NCBI RefSeq assembly: GCF_006334915.2
Contig: NZ_VDMA02000001.1
Coordinates: forward strand, 248,001-312,000
Length of the DNA: 64,000 nt
Reading direction: 5' to 3'
From: Microbispora catharanthi
Lineage (GTDB): Bacteria; Actinomycetota; Actinomycetes; Streptosporangiales; Streptosporangiaceae
The notes beneath the pieces were generated by a model. That model was not told the origin of the DNA and did not search any database. It saw only the letters and a program-made list of their open reading frames with translations. A program made the translations under genes and the position numbers. Shown here piece after piece: positions 8,879 to 16,822 of the stretch; position 1 is the stretch's first letter; every line of letters begins with the position of its first letter.

Positions 8879-9795
8879 TCAGGTCCCTCCTCGGCTCGTG
8901 AGGCACCCGTACCCAGGGAGAAGGACTTCACCTCCTCCCGGGTCGGCGGGACCGCGCCGGCGCGGGTGCAGACGATCGCGGCCGCGGCGCAGCCGCGCCG
9001 CAGCGCCTCCGCCACGCGATCGGCGCTCAGACGGGCGCCGTCGAGCGCGTCGAGGTAGGCGGCGGTGAAGGTGTCGCCCGCGCCGACCGTGTCCACCACC
9101 TCGACCGCCGGGGCCGGGCAGGTGATCACCTCGTCGTCCAGCACCGCCGCGGCGCCGTCGCCGCCCCGGGTGACCACCACGAGACCCGGGCCCAGGCCGG
9201 CCCATCGCCGCGCCACGTCGAGGAAGGGCTCGCTCGGGTAGAGCCAGTCGAGGTCCTCGGCGCTCACCTTGACCAGGCGCGCGAGCCGTACGCACTCCTC
9301 GACGTGGGCCAGGGCGCGCGCCCGGTCGCCGATGAGGGACGGCCGGATGTTCGGGTCGTAGGACACCGTGATGCCCGCCTCGGCGGCGGCCCGCATCACG
9401 TCCCGCACGTGCGCGGCGCCCGGTCCTGCGAGCACGGCCAGGGAGCCGGTGTGCAGGCAGGTCACCCCGTCGAGCGCGACCGGGGCGCAGAAGCGCCAGT
9501 CGAAACGGAAGTCGTAGGAGGCCGAGCCGTCCGCGCCGACCCGGGCGAAGGCCAGGCCGGTCGCCGCCGCCGGGGCGAGGTCGCCGGTCCCGATCCCGTG
9601 GCGGGTCAGGTGGTCGCGCAGCAGGCAGCCGAAGAAGTCGTCCCCGGTCTCCCCGGCGAACCGTACGGGCCTGCCCAGCGCGGCCAGCGCCACCGCGACG
9701 TTGAGCGGGCTGCCGCCCGGCACGGCGGTGAAGGTCCACGATCCCGGCGTGCCGATCAGGTCGACCAGGCTCTCGCCGACCACGAGGAACGTCAT
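8875..9795 (-). CDS. PfkB-family carbohydrate kinase (fructokinase-like)
   Basis: The 306-residue protein matches the ribokinase/PfkB fold: GGSPLNVAVALAALG near residue 27 and the C-terminal DTVGAGDTFTAAYL anion-hole/catalytic-base motif near residue 240. It phosphorylates a sugar with ATP in the cytoplasm; fructokinase is the nearest general annotation, but the sugar cannot be fixed from sequence. Both ends overlap neighbours by 4 bp (pcaC upstream, MBL/rhodanese downstream), so it is translated as part of the protocatechuate operon although it has no step in that pathway. Confidence 0.87.
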   Translation of the reverse strand: MTFLVVGESLVDLIGTPGSWTFTAVPGGSPLNVAVALAALGRPVRFAGETGDDFFGCLLRDHLTRHGIGTGDLAPAAATGLAFARVGADGSASYDFRFDWRFCAPVALDGVTCLHTGSLAVLAGPGAAHVRDVMRAAAEAGITVSYDPNIRPSLIGDRARALAHVEECVRLARLVKVSAEDLDWLYPSEPFLDVARRWAGLGPGLVVVTRGGDGAAAVLDDEVITCPAPAVEVVDTVGAGDTFTAAYLDALDGARLSADRVAEALRRGCAAAAIVCTRAGAVPPTREEVKSFSLGTGASRAEEGPE

Positions 9796-10172
9796 GCGGC
9801 GTCCTCGCCCGGGTCCTCCGCCAGCACCCGCTGGGCGACGGCGAACGCGGCGTTGGCGGCGGGCACCCCGCAGTAGATCGCGGTCTGCAGCAGCACCTCC
9901 TTGATCTCGTCGATCGTGAGCCCGTTGCGCCGCGCGGCCCGCACGTGCATGGCCAGTTCCTCCAGATGCCCGCGCGCCACCAGGGCGGTGAGCGTGATGC
10001 AGCTGCGGGTGCGGCGGTCCAGCCCCGGCCGGGTCCAGATCTCCCCCCAGGCGTACCGGGTGATCAGGTCCTGGAAGTCCGCGGTGAACTCGGTGGTCCG
10101 CGCCTGCGCCCGGTCCACGTGCGCGTCGCCCAGCACCTCGCGGCGCACCCGCATGCCGTCCTCGTGGCTCAT
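9792..10172 (-). CDS. pcaC: 4-carboxymuconolactone decarboxylase
   Basis: The 126-residue protein is a complete CMD-family protein with RTRSCITLTALVARG and the HVRAARRNGLTIDEIKEVL..IYCG block typical of PcaC. It decarboxylates 4-carboxymuconolactone to 3-oxoadipate enol-lactone, the substrate of the adjacent PcaD. ATG 10172 overlaps the pcaD stop (TGA 10169-10171). PcaC and PcaD are separate genes here, unlike the PcaL fusion found in some actinobacteria. Confidence 0.93.
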   Translation of the reverse strand: MSHEDGMRVRREVLGDAHVDRAQARTTEFTADFQDLITRYAWGEIWTRPGLDRRTRSCITLTALVARGHLEELAMHVRAARRNGLTIDEIKEVLLQTAIYCGVPAANAAFAVAQRVLAEDPGEDAA

Positions 10173-10924
10173 GCCGTCCTCCAGCGGGTGGTCAGATGCC
10201 GCGTGACCGCCTCGTTCACGACGTCCGGGCGTTCGGCGGTGGCCAGGTGGGCGGCCCCCGGCACGACCAGCAGCTCGGCGTCCGGGATGCCCCGGGCCAG
10301 GACCTCGGCGTCCGAGGGCGGGGTCGCCGGGTCCTCTGCTCCGGCGATCACCAGAGCGGGCGCGCGGACCTCGCCGAGCCGGTCGCGGACGTCGAAGACC
10401 GCCAGGGCCTCGCAGCACGAGGCGTACCCCTCGGGGTCGGCGTCGCGGAGCATGTCCAGGTAGCGCTCGGCGTCGGGGAAGCCCGCCGTGAACCACCGTC
10501 TCCTCGTCGCCTCGGTCAGGGGTTTCGTGCCCTCCGCGCGGACCAGAGCGGCACGTTCGCGCCAGCTCTCCGCCGTGCCGAAGCGGGCCGAGGTGCAGCA
10601 CAGGGCCAGGCTCGCGACCCGGTCCTGCGCGCGCAGCGCCAGCGTGGTCCCGACGGCCCCGCCCAGCGACACCCCGCCGTACGCGACCGCGTCCAGGCCG
10701 TGCCGGTCGAGCAGGGCCAGCACCCCGGCGGCGAGGTCGTCCACCGTGAAGCCGGATGCGGACGGCGACCCGCCGTGGCCGGGCAGGTCGTAGCGGAGCA
10801 CCCGCCAGGTGCGGGTGAGCGCGGGAAGCTGCGGCTCCCACAGGTCGAGCGTCGTGCCCAGCGAGGGCCCGAGCACGACGACCGGGGCGTCCGGCGGCCC
10901 GTCGAGACGATGGTGCAGGATCAT
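10169..10924 (-). CDS. pcaD: 3-oxoadipate enol-lactonase
   Basis: The 251-residue alpha/beta hydrolase has the nucleophile elbow GGVSLGGAVG, an oxyanion stretch LGPSLGTTLDLWEPQ, a late acidic residue (AGAEDPATP) and the catalytic His in GAAHLATAE. It opens 3-oxoadipate enol-lactone to 3-oxoadipate. It sits between pcaB and pcaC with 4-bp overlaps on both sides, which fits pathway order. The first residues MILHHRLDG begin at ATG 10924. Confidence 0.93.
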   Translation of the reverse strand: MILHHRLDGPPDAPVVVLGPSLGTTLDLWEPQLPALTRTWRVLRYDLPGHGGSPSASGFTVDDLAAGVLALLDRHGLDAVAYGGVSLGGAVGTTLALRAQDRVASLALCCTSARFGTAESWRERAALVRAEGTKPLTEATRRRWFTAGFPDAERYLDMLRDADPEGYASCCEALAVFDVRDRLGEVRAPALVIAGAEDPATPPSDAEVLARGIPDAELLVVPGAAHLATAERPDVVNEAVTRHLTTRWRTA

Positions 10925-12114
10925 GGTGCCTTTCCCTGGTGGTGCTGCAGAGCTCGGTCGACGAGGGCGGGCGCCGCCCCGATGCCCGGGTCCTCCCCAT
11001 GCTCGGCCAGCACGGCGAGCAGATGATCGAGATTGTGCCGCATGCGCTCGGGGAACACTTCCAGCCCCTCGGCCAGCTCGGCGGCCGTCTCGGCCGCGCC
11101 GCCGGCCAGGCGCAGGCACTCGCGCAGCGGCTGCCACTCGGCGTGCCAGCTCCCCGCGGGCCGCTCGTGCTCGGCGACCCGCGAGGCGAGCAGGATCTGC
11201 GCGAGCGCGGGCGCCTGCAGCGCCGCCGACCTGATCATCGTGGCGAGCACCGGGTTGCGCTTGTGCGCCATCGCCGACGAGCCGCCCCGGCCTGGCGCGG
11301 CGGGCTCGGCGACCTCGCCCACCTCGCTCTGCGCCAGCAGGATCACGTCGGTGGCGAGCTTGCCCAGCGCGCCTGTCACGGCGGCGAGCGCGCAGGCCAG
11401 GTCGGTCACGGGCGTGCGCAGCGCGTGCCAGGGCAGCACCGGCTCGGCCAGCCCGGTCTCGGCCGCGAACAGCGGCAGCAGGTCGAGGGCCCGCTCGCCG
11501 TATCCGGCCATGGTGCCGGCCGCGCCGCCGAGCTGGACCGGCAGCCGCACCGCCGCCAGGCGGTCGCGCGCGTCCCGGCAGCCGGCCAGCCACCCGGCGG
11601 CCTTCAGCCCGAACGTGGTGGGCACCGCCTGCTGCCCGAGCGTGCGGCCCGCCATCGGGGTGTCCCGGTGCTCGCCGGCCAGCCGGGCCAGCGCGGCGAG
11701 CACCCGGTCGAGGTCGTGCAGGATCGTCTCGCGGGCCCGCGCGGCCACCAGCATCGCCGCCGTGTCGAGGATGTCCTGACTGGTGGCGCCGTGATGCACC
11801 CAGGATCCCGCCTCGCCTGCGGCGGCCCGCAGATCCTCGACCAGCGGCACGACGGGGTTGCCCGCGTCCCTGGCGCGGCGGGCGAGGCCGGCGGCGTCGT
11901 AGCGGTCCTCCCCCCTCAAGGCCCCGGCCGCCTCGGCGATCGCGGCGGCGGCCCGCTCAGGGACGACGCCGAGGCGGGCCTGCGCCCGCGCGAGGCAGAC
12001 CTCCGCCTCCAGCATCGCCCGCAGCCAGGCGTCGTCGGCCGTGACCGCCGCCACCTCCGTGCCCGCCCACACGGGGGACAACAGCCCGCGATCAGCACCT
12101 CCGTCAGAACTCAA
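10921..12114 (-). CDS. pcaB: 3-carboxy-cis,cis-muconate cycloisomerase
   Basis: The 397-residue protein belongs to the fumarase/aspartase superfamily, with HHGATSQDILDTA (catalytic region) and the signature GGSSAMAHKRNP. It converts 3-carboxymuconate to 4-carboxymuconolactone. It is shorter than the roughly 450-residue PcaB of proteobacteria, as is common in actinobacteria. The most likely start is TTG 12114, giving MSSDGGADRGLLSP..., which overlaps the end of pcaG by 11 bp; no ATG or GTG lies in frame before the conserved GLLSP. The start is therefore less certain than the gene. Confidence 0.9.
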   Translation of the reverse strand: MSSDGGADRGLLSPVWAGTEVAAVTADDAWLRAMLEAEVCLARAQARLGVVPERAAAAIAEAAGALRGEDRYDAAGLARRARDAGNPVVPLVEDLRAAAGEAGSWVHHGATSQDILDTAAMLVAARARETILHDLDRVLAALARLAGEHRDTPMAGRTLGQQAVPTTFGLKAAGWLAGCRDARDRLAAVRLPVQLGGAAGTMAGYGERALDLLPLFAAETGLAEPVLPWHALRTPVTDLACALAAVTGALGKLATDVILLAQSEVGEVAEPAAPGRGGSSAMAHKRNPVLATMIRSAALQAPALAQILLASRVAEHERPAGSWHAEWQPLRECLRLAGGAAETAAELAEGLEVFPERMRHNLDHLLAVLAEHGEDPGIGAAPALVDRALQHHQGKAP

Positions 12115-12613
12115 GGAAGACCGTCTCCTGCTCGCCCTGCAGCCGTACGTCGAACCGGTAGACGTCCTGCCCCTCGGCGTGGGCGAGCAACGTGGCGCGG
12201 CGGGCCGGGTCGAGGGAGTCGAGCAGCGGGTCGGGCGTGTCGGCGAGGTAGACGCGGGTCCGGACCGGCTTGAGCAGGCCCCGCGCGAAGACCAGCAGCG
12301 CGGCGTAGGGCCGGGACGGCGGCGCGAGCCGGAACCGGTAGGAGCCGTCGGGCGCGGTGCCGCATCGCCCGAAGCCGGAGACCCCAGTGCCCCCGGAGAT
12401 CCCGGTCCCGCCGCGGCCCAGGGCGCCCCGATCGCCGGGTTCCCCGGTCCACAGCTCCAGCAGGGCGTCGGGCACCGGCTCGCCGGCCCCGTCGAACACC
12501 CGGCCGGTGATCGTCACGGCTCCCGGATGGCCCTCGGGGACGAGCTCCCAGTCGGCCGCGTACGGCAGGGCGAACCCGAAGAACGGGCCGACGGTCTGCG
12601 AAGGGGTGGTCAC
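12104..12613 (-). CDS. pcaG: protocatechuate 3,4-dioxygenase alpha subunit
   Basis: The 169-residue protein opens with TPSQTVGPFFGFAL, the hallmark of PcaG, followed by the intradiol-dioxygenase beta-sandwich (GRVFDGAGEPVPDALLELW). The iron ligands sit in the beta subunit, and PcaG lacks the full Tyr/His set, as expected. With PcaH it forms the non-haem Fe(III) enzyme that cleaves protocatechuate between the hydroxyls to 3-carboxymuconate. GTG 12613 overlaps the pcaH stop by 4 bp. A glycine-rich insertion (GRGGTGISGGTGVSG) near residue 67 is encoded by a locally repetitive stretch. Confidence 0.93.
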   Translation of the reverse strand: MTTPSQTVGPFFGFALPYAADWELVPEGHPGAVTITGRVFDGAGEPVPDALLELWTGEPGDRGALGRGGTGISGGTGVSGFGRCGTAPDGSYRFRLAPPSRPYAALLVFARGLLKPVRTRVYLADTPDPLLDSLDPARRATLLAHAEGQDVYRFDVRLQGEQETVFLEF

Positions 12614-13278
12614 GCGTCCTCCATCGGGGTACGGCCGAGCACCACGTCCCACCGGTAGCCGAGCGCCCACTCCGGCTCGGTGATCTCCAGGTCGAACGTG
12701 GAGACGAGCCGCTCGCGGGCGGCCGGATCGGGGATGGACCGGAAGATCGGGTCGAAGGCGAACAGCGGGTCGCCGGGGAAGTACATCTGCGTCACCAGGC
12801 GCTGGGTGAACGCCGTGCCGAAGATCGAGAAGTGGATGTGCGCGGGCCGCCAGGCGTTCGGGTGGTTGCGCCAGGGATATGCCCCCGGCTTGATCGTCAC
12901 GAACCGGTAGCGGCCCTCGTCGTCGGTCAGGCACCGGCCCGCGCCGGTGAAGTTGGGGTCGAGCGGCGCCGGGTGCTGGTCGCGCTGGTGGGCGTACCGG
13001 CCGGCGGAGTTCGCCTGCCAGATCTCCACCAGCGTGTCCGGCACCGGCCGGCCCGACGCGTCGAGGATCCGCCCGGTGACGATGATGCGCTCGCCGAGCG
13101 GCTCGCCCGCGTGGCCGGCGGTCAGGTCGGCGTCGAGCGGGTCCACCTCGTCGCGGCCGAAGACCGGGCCGGTCAGCTCGGCGGCCTCCGGATCCTCCTT
13201 CATCTCCAACGGCGGCCGGGACGGCGCCCGCAGGACCGTGCTGGCGTAGTCCGGGTGCAGGTAGGGCGGGTGCGTCAC
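12610..13278 (-). CDS. pcaH: protocatechuate 3,4-dioxygenase beta subunit
   Basis: The 222-residue protein has the intradiol core with GRILDASGRPVPDTLVEIWQAN, an iron-ligand tyrosine in GRYAHQRDQ, a second in PGAYPWRN and the HIH pair in AHIHFSIFG. It is the catalytic, Fe(III)-binding half of protocatechuate 3,4-dioxygenase. GTG 13278 overlaps the pobA stop by 4 bp, so hydroxylation of 4-hydroxybenzoate and ring cleavage are translationally linked. Confidence 0.95.
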   Translation of the reverse strand: MTHPPYLHPDYASTVLRAPSRPPLEMKEDPEAAELTGPVFGRDEVDPLDADLTAGHAGEPLGERIIVTGRILDASGRPVPDTLVEIWQANSAGRYAHQRDQHPAPLDPNFTGAGRCLTDDEGRYRFVTIKPGAYPWRNHPNAWRPAHIHFSIFGTAFTQRLVTQMYFPGDPLFAFDPIFRSIPDPAARERLVSTFDLEITEPEWALGYRWDVVLGRTPMEDA

Positions 13279-14465
13279 GATGTCTCCTCCTGGTAGGGCA
13301 GGCCCACGTAGTTCTCCGCCAGCGTCGTCCCTGCCGCCTCCGAGGACGTCACGTAGTCGAGGTAGGAGGTCTGCAGCCGCCGGGCGTAGGCGTCGTCGGA
13401 CTCGAAGGTGTGCAGCAGCGTCGTCATCCACCACGAGAAGTGCTGGGCCCGCCACACCCGGGGCAGGCAGGCCCGCGAGTAGCCGTCCAGCGCCTCCGTC
13501 GAGCCGTCGGCGAACAAGCGCGCCAGCGCCTCGGTCAGCACCCGCACGTCGGCCACCGCCAGGTTGAGCCCCTTCGCGCCGGTCGGCGGCACGATGTGGG
13601 CCGCGTCCCCGGCCAGGAACAGCCTGCCGTACTGCATGGGCTCGGCCACGAAGCCGCGCATCGGCGTGATCCCTCTTTCGACGATGTCGCCGGTCGCGAG
13701 GGTGAAGCCGGGCACGGTCTCCAGCCGGGCCCGCAGCTCGGCCCAGATCCGCTCGTCGGGCCAGGCGGCGAGATCCTCGTCGGGCGCCACCTGGAGGTAG
13801 AACCGGCTGATCTCCGGGGAGCGCATGCTGTGCAGCGCGAAGCCGCGCTCGGTCCGCGCGTAGATCAGCTCTTCCGACGACGGCTTCACTTTCGCGAGGA
13901 TGCCGAGCCAGGCGAAGGGGTAGTCGCGGCGATACTCGGTCAGCACGCCCTCGGGAATCGAGGGCCGGGACACGCCGTGGAAGCCGTCGCACCCCGCGAT
14001 CACGTCGCAGTCCAGCCGCCCCTCCGTGCCGTCCGCCTCGGTGAAGGTGAGGTACGGCCGGTCGGTCGCCGCGTCGTGCACCGCCACGTCGTTCACCTCG
14101 AAGCGGACGTCGCCCCCGGCCGCCAGCCGTGCCGCGATCAGGTCCTTGACGACCTCCTGCTGGCCGTACACGGTTATGCAGCGGCCGGGCACCAGTCGCT
14201 CGAAGGCGATGCGGTGGCCCGCTCCGCCGTACCGCAGCTCGATGCCGTGGTGCGGCAGGCCCTCCCGCTGCATTCGCTCGCCCACGCCCGCCTCGACGAG
14301 TGTGTCCACCGTGCCCTGTTCGAGCACCCCCGCCCGCACCCGCCGCTCTACGTACTCCCTGCTGCGGCGTTCGAGCACCACGGACTCGATCCCGCGCAGA
14401 TGGAGCAGATGGGAGAGCAGCAGGCCGGCCGGTCCGGCCCCGATGATCCCGACCTGAGTTCGCAT
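13275..14465 (-). CDS. pobA: 4-hydroxybenzoate 3-monooxygenase
   Basis: The 396-residue flavoprotein has GIIGAGPAGLLLSHLL (FAD binding) at 6-21, a central DG motif (AGCDGFHG) and GDAAHIVPPTGAKGLNLA near residue 285. This is the full domain set of PobA and matches its usual 390-395 residues. It hydroxylates 4-hydroxybenzoate to protocatechuate using NAD(P)H and O2. It is the first gene of the operon; its ATG 14465 is 69 bp from a divergent IclR regulator, with an operator-like palindrome between them. Confidence 0.94.
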   Translation of the reverse strand: MRTQVGIIGAGPAGLLLSHLLHLRGIESVVLERRSREYVERRVRAGVLEQGTVDTLVEAGVGERMQREGLPHHGIELRYGGAGHRIAFERLVPGRCITVYGQQEVVKDLIAARLAAGGDVRFEVNDVAVHDAATDRPYLTFTEADGTEGRLDCDVIAGCDGFHGVSRPSIPEGVLTEYRRDYPFAWLGILAKVKPSSEELIYARTERGFALHSMRSPEISRFYLQVAPDEDLAAWPDERIWAELRARLETVPGFTLATGDIVERGITPMRGFVAEPMQYGRLFLAGDAAHIVPPTGAKGLNLAVADVRVLTEALARLFADGSTEALDGYSRACLPRVWRAQHFSWWMTTLLHTFESDDAYARRLQTSYLDYVTSSEAAGTTLAENYVGLPYQEETS

Positions 14466-14507
14466 GGGTCAAGCATCGGGAGCATCCGCCGTCCCGCGTA
14501 GGCTTTG

Positions 14508-14524
14508 CTTCTACTGAGTGGAAG
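14508..14524. promoter_or_regulatory. candidate IclR-family operator between pobA and its regulator
   Basis: The 17-bp stretch CTTCTACTGAGTGGAAG is a near-perfect palindrome (only two non-central position pairs mismatch). It lies between the pobA start (14465) and the iclR start (14535), and its right arm runs into the ribosome site of the regulator gene. IclR proteins of aromatic pathways bind such short dyads, so this is the likely site for control of the pob-pca operon and for autoregulation. It is inferred from position and symmetry only. Confidence 0.55.
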
Positions 14525-14534
14525 AAGGGGTCAC

Positions 14535-15299
14535 ATGGCCGGCGGCGCACGCGACCTGGGGCGTTCCGTGACCTCCCGGGTGCTGGACATCCTCGGCGCC
14601 TTCGACGCCCACCACTCGCGGCTCACGCTCACGGAGATCGCCGGACGGACCGGCATGGCGCTGAGCACCGTCCACCGGCTCGTCGCGGAGCTGGAGGAGT
14701 GGCGCGCCCTGCGCCGCGGCGCCGACGGGCGCTACCAGATCGGCCGCCGCCTGTGGGAGCTGGGACAGCTCGCCCCCGACCCGCTGCAGGAGGTGGCGCA
14801 CCCCTGGCTGCAGGAGCTGTTCGGCGGCACCGGGGAGAACGTCCACCTGGCGGTGCGCGACGGGGTCGAGGTGCTCTACGTGGACAAGGTGTACGGCAAG
14901 CGGGCCGTGCCGATCGTGTCGCGGACCGGCTCGCGCCTGCCCATGCACCCGACCGGCGTCGGAAAGGCGCTGCTGGCCTTCGAGCCGGGCTGGTTCGTCG
15001 GCTCCTATCTGTCCCGGCCGCTGGAGCGGCCGACCCCGCACACCATCACCGAGCCGGGCCGGCTGGCCCGCGAGCTGGCCCAGGTGCGCGCCCAGGGGTA
15101 CGCGACGACGCACGAGGAGATGACGCTCGGCTCCTGCTCGGCGGCCGCGCCGGTGCTGGTCGGGGACCGGCCCGTCGCGGCCGTCGGCATCGTCGTCTCC
15201 TCCAGGCGGGTGCGCGAGCTGCCCCGCCTGGTCGATCCGCTGCTGGCCGTCGCGGCCCGCATCGCCGGCGACTACCGGGCCGCCGTCGCCCGGGCGTGA
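14535..15299 (+). CDS. IclR-family transcriptional regulator (PcaR/PobR-like)
   Basis: The 254-residue protein has an N-terminal winged helix-turn-helix (SVTSRVLDILGAF, LTLTEIAGRTGMALSTVHRL) and a C-terminal IclR effector domain (about 80-250; KVYGKRAVPIVSRTGSRLPMHPTGVGKALLA). It is divergent from pobA and almost certainly controls the pobA-pca operon in response to an aromatic acid. ATG 14535 has GAAGAAGGGG 5-14 bases upstream; an extension to 14505 is possible but has no family match. Confidence 0.9.
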   Translation: MAGGARDLGRSVTSRVLDILGAFDAHHSRLTLTEIAGRTGMALSTVHRLVAELEEWRALRRGADGRYQIGRRLWELGQLAPDPLQEVAHPWLQELFGGTGENVHLAVRDGVEVLYVDKVYGKRAVPIVSRTGSRLPMHPTGVGKALLAFEPGWFVGSYLSRPLERPTPHTITEPGRLARELAQVRAQGYATTHEEMTLGSCSAAAPVLVGDRPVAAVGIVVSSRRVRELPRLVDPLLAVAARIAGDYRAAVARA

Positions 15300-15302
15300 C
15301 GG

Positions 15303-15328
15303 GTCGCCGGTTACAGTCGCCGGCTACA
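15303..15328. repeat. 13-bp imperfect tandem duplication
   Basis: GTCGCCGGTTACA and GTCGCCGGCTACA are adjacent direct copies with one mismatch. They fill the gap between the iclR stop and the CBM2 gene, and the CBM2 stop codon lies in the second copy. It resembles other short tandem duplications seen elsewhere in the window. Confidence 0.8.
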
Positions 15329-15752
15329 GGGGTGTGCAGGTCAGGCCGGTCACCCCGAACACGCCGTTCGTCGAGCTGCCGACCGCGGTGATCGTGACGG
15401 CGCCTCCCGGATTGACGGTGCCGTTCCAGGACACGTTGCCGGCGGTGACGCTCTGCCCGGTCTGGGTCCACTTGGTGGTCAGCAGCGAGAAGAGCTTCTC
15501 GTCGCCGGTGAACGTCCAGGAGATCCGCCAGCCGGTGAAGGCGGTCGTGCCGGTGTTGACCACGCGTCCGGGCACCGTGAACCCCGTCACGTAGTGCGAG
15601 CCGGTGTCGAAGACGACCGCGCAGGACGCCGAGGCCGCGTTCGCGGGCGCGGCGATCGCCGCGGTGCCGGCCAGCGCGGCCGCGGCGATCACGATGGCCC
15701 GCCCGCGTCTGAAACCGGTTTCATACCTGCCCGAAAAAAAGAGCCGTGCCAT
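15324..15752 (-). CDS. secreted stand-alone CBM2 (cellulose-binding) protein
   Basis: The 142-residue protein has a signal peptide (arginine-rich start, hydrophobic core about 20-34, cleavage near APANA) followed by one family 2 carbohydrate-binding module and nothing else. The module shows the paired cysteines at its two ends (ASCAVVF ... LTCTPL) and the aromatic positions GWRISWTF, TTKWTQTG and VSWNGTV. CBM2 normally hangs on a glycosidase; here it is alone. It may anchor on cellulose or chitin outside the cell. The upstream region 15753-15855 is clear of genes. Confidence 0.88.
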   Translation of the reverse strand: MARLFFSGRYETGFRRGRAIVIAAAALAGTAAIAAPANAASASCAVVFDTGSHYVTGFTVPGRVVNTGTTAFTGWRISWTFTGDEKLFSLLTTKWTQTGQSVTAGNVSWNGTVNPGGAVTITAVGSSTNGVFGVTGLTCTPL

Positions 15753-15915
15753 TCCCTCTCCTCTGCCGATTCGGTGAACGTCGCCTCAGGAATGTCACCA
15801 TGGCCGCGGACGGATGTCATGGGCCCGGGCCGGGCGCGGTCCGTAGTCCCGGCATGTGGGTGAAAGTTTCATGCCCCTAAGATCGTTCACGAAAAGGGAG
15901 ACGAGAGGATCGCGC

Positions 15916-16719
15916 GTGAGCCGGGACGAGGAAGCGCTGAAGGCCATCGACTTCTCCACGCCGAGTGTGGCGCGGATCTACGACTGGTGGCTGGGCGGCA
16001 AGGACAACTTCGCGGTCGACAGGGCCGCCGCCGAGAAACTGCTCGAACTGGTCGGCTCCGACGGCCGCCTGGTGATCAGGCAGAACCGGGAGTTCCTCGG
16101 CCGCGCCGTCCGCTTCCTCAGCGAGTCGGGCATCCGGCAGTTCCTCGACCTCGGCACCGGTATCCCCACGCAGGGCAACGTCCACGAGGTCGCCCACGAG
16201 GTCGATCCCGAGGCGACCGTCGTCTACGTCGACAACGACCCCATCGTCGCCGCGCACGGCCGGGCGCTGCTCACCGGCGGCGGCCGTACGGGCGTGGTGC
16301 ACGCCGACATGCGCGACCCGGACACGATCGTCGAAAGCCCGATCACCAAGGAGCTGATCGACTTCAGCAAGCCGGTGGCCGTGCTGTTCGTCGCCGTGCT
16401 GCACTTCGTGGACGACGACGCCGCCGAGCGCGTGGTCTCCTACTTCCGCGAGCGCATGGCCCCCGGCAGCTACCTCGTCATCTCCCACGGCACCCAGGGC
16501 CGCCTGAGCGAGGACACGATCACCGAGACCCGAGCGGTGTACGAGAAGTCCACGGCCGCGCTGCGCGACCGCACGCCCGAGCACATCGCCCGGTTCTTCA
16601 CGGGATTCGAGCTGGTCGAGCCGGGGCTGGTCGACGTGGCCGACTGGCGCAACGACAGCGACTTCATCGAGCACAGCAAGGGCGGCTACGTCCTCGGCGG
16701 CGTCGGCCGGCTCCGCTGA
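15916..16719 (+). CDS. SAM-dependent methyltransferase of the actinobacterial DUF574/Methyltransf_19 type
   Basis: The 267-residue protein begins with the family hallmark DFSTPSVARIYDWWLGGKDNF and carries the SAM pocket DLGTGIPTQGNVHEVA and YVDNDPIVAAHGRALL. This family is expanded in actinomycetes; substrates are largely unknown. I prefer GTG 15916 because GAGAGGA sits at 15903-15909; ATG 15856 would add 20 residues without family similarity. It is followed by the hydrogenase promoter region and has no evident functional tie to it. Confidence 0.87.
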   Translation: MSRDEEALKAIDFSTPSVARIYDWWLGGKDNFAVDRAAAEKLLELVGSDGRLVIRQNREFLGRAVRFLSESGIRQFLDLGTGIPTQGNVHEVAHEVDPEATVVYVDNDPIVAAHGRALLTGGGRTGVVHADMRDPDTIVESPITKELIDFSKPVAVLFVAVLHFVDDDAAERVVSYFRERMAPGSYLVISHGTQGRLSEDTITETRAVYEKSTAALRDRTPEHIARFFTGFELVEPGLVDVADWRNDSDFIEHSKGGYVLGGVGRLR

Positions 16720-16743
16720 GTTTTCCCCTGAATCCTCCCCTGT

Positions 16744-16757
16744 GGGACTTTCGTCCC
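16744..16757. promoter_or_regulatory. DevR/DosR-like palindromic box before the hydrogenase operon
   Basis: GGGACTTTCGTCCC is the core expected for a DevR/DosR binding site (GGGAC-WWW-GTCCC type). It lies 66-79 bp before GTG 16823. A -10-like TACTGT at 16782-16787 begins 24 bp after the box, which would place the box around the -35 region, as in DosR-activated promoters. Recognition by a DevR-type regulator is an inference; no devR gene is in the window. Confidence 0.75.
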
Positions 16758-16822
16758 TGCTGATCGGCCCGCGGGCGGCCGTACTGTAAGCGGGGAGGGG
16801 CGAACGGGCGGAGGGGGACGCC

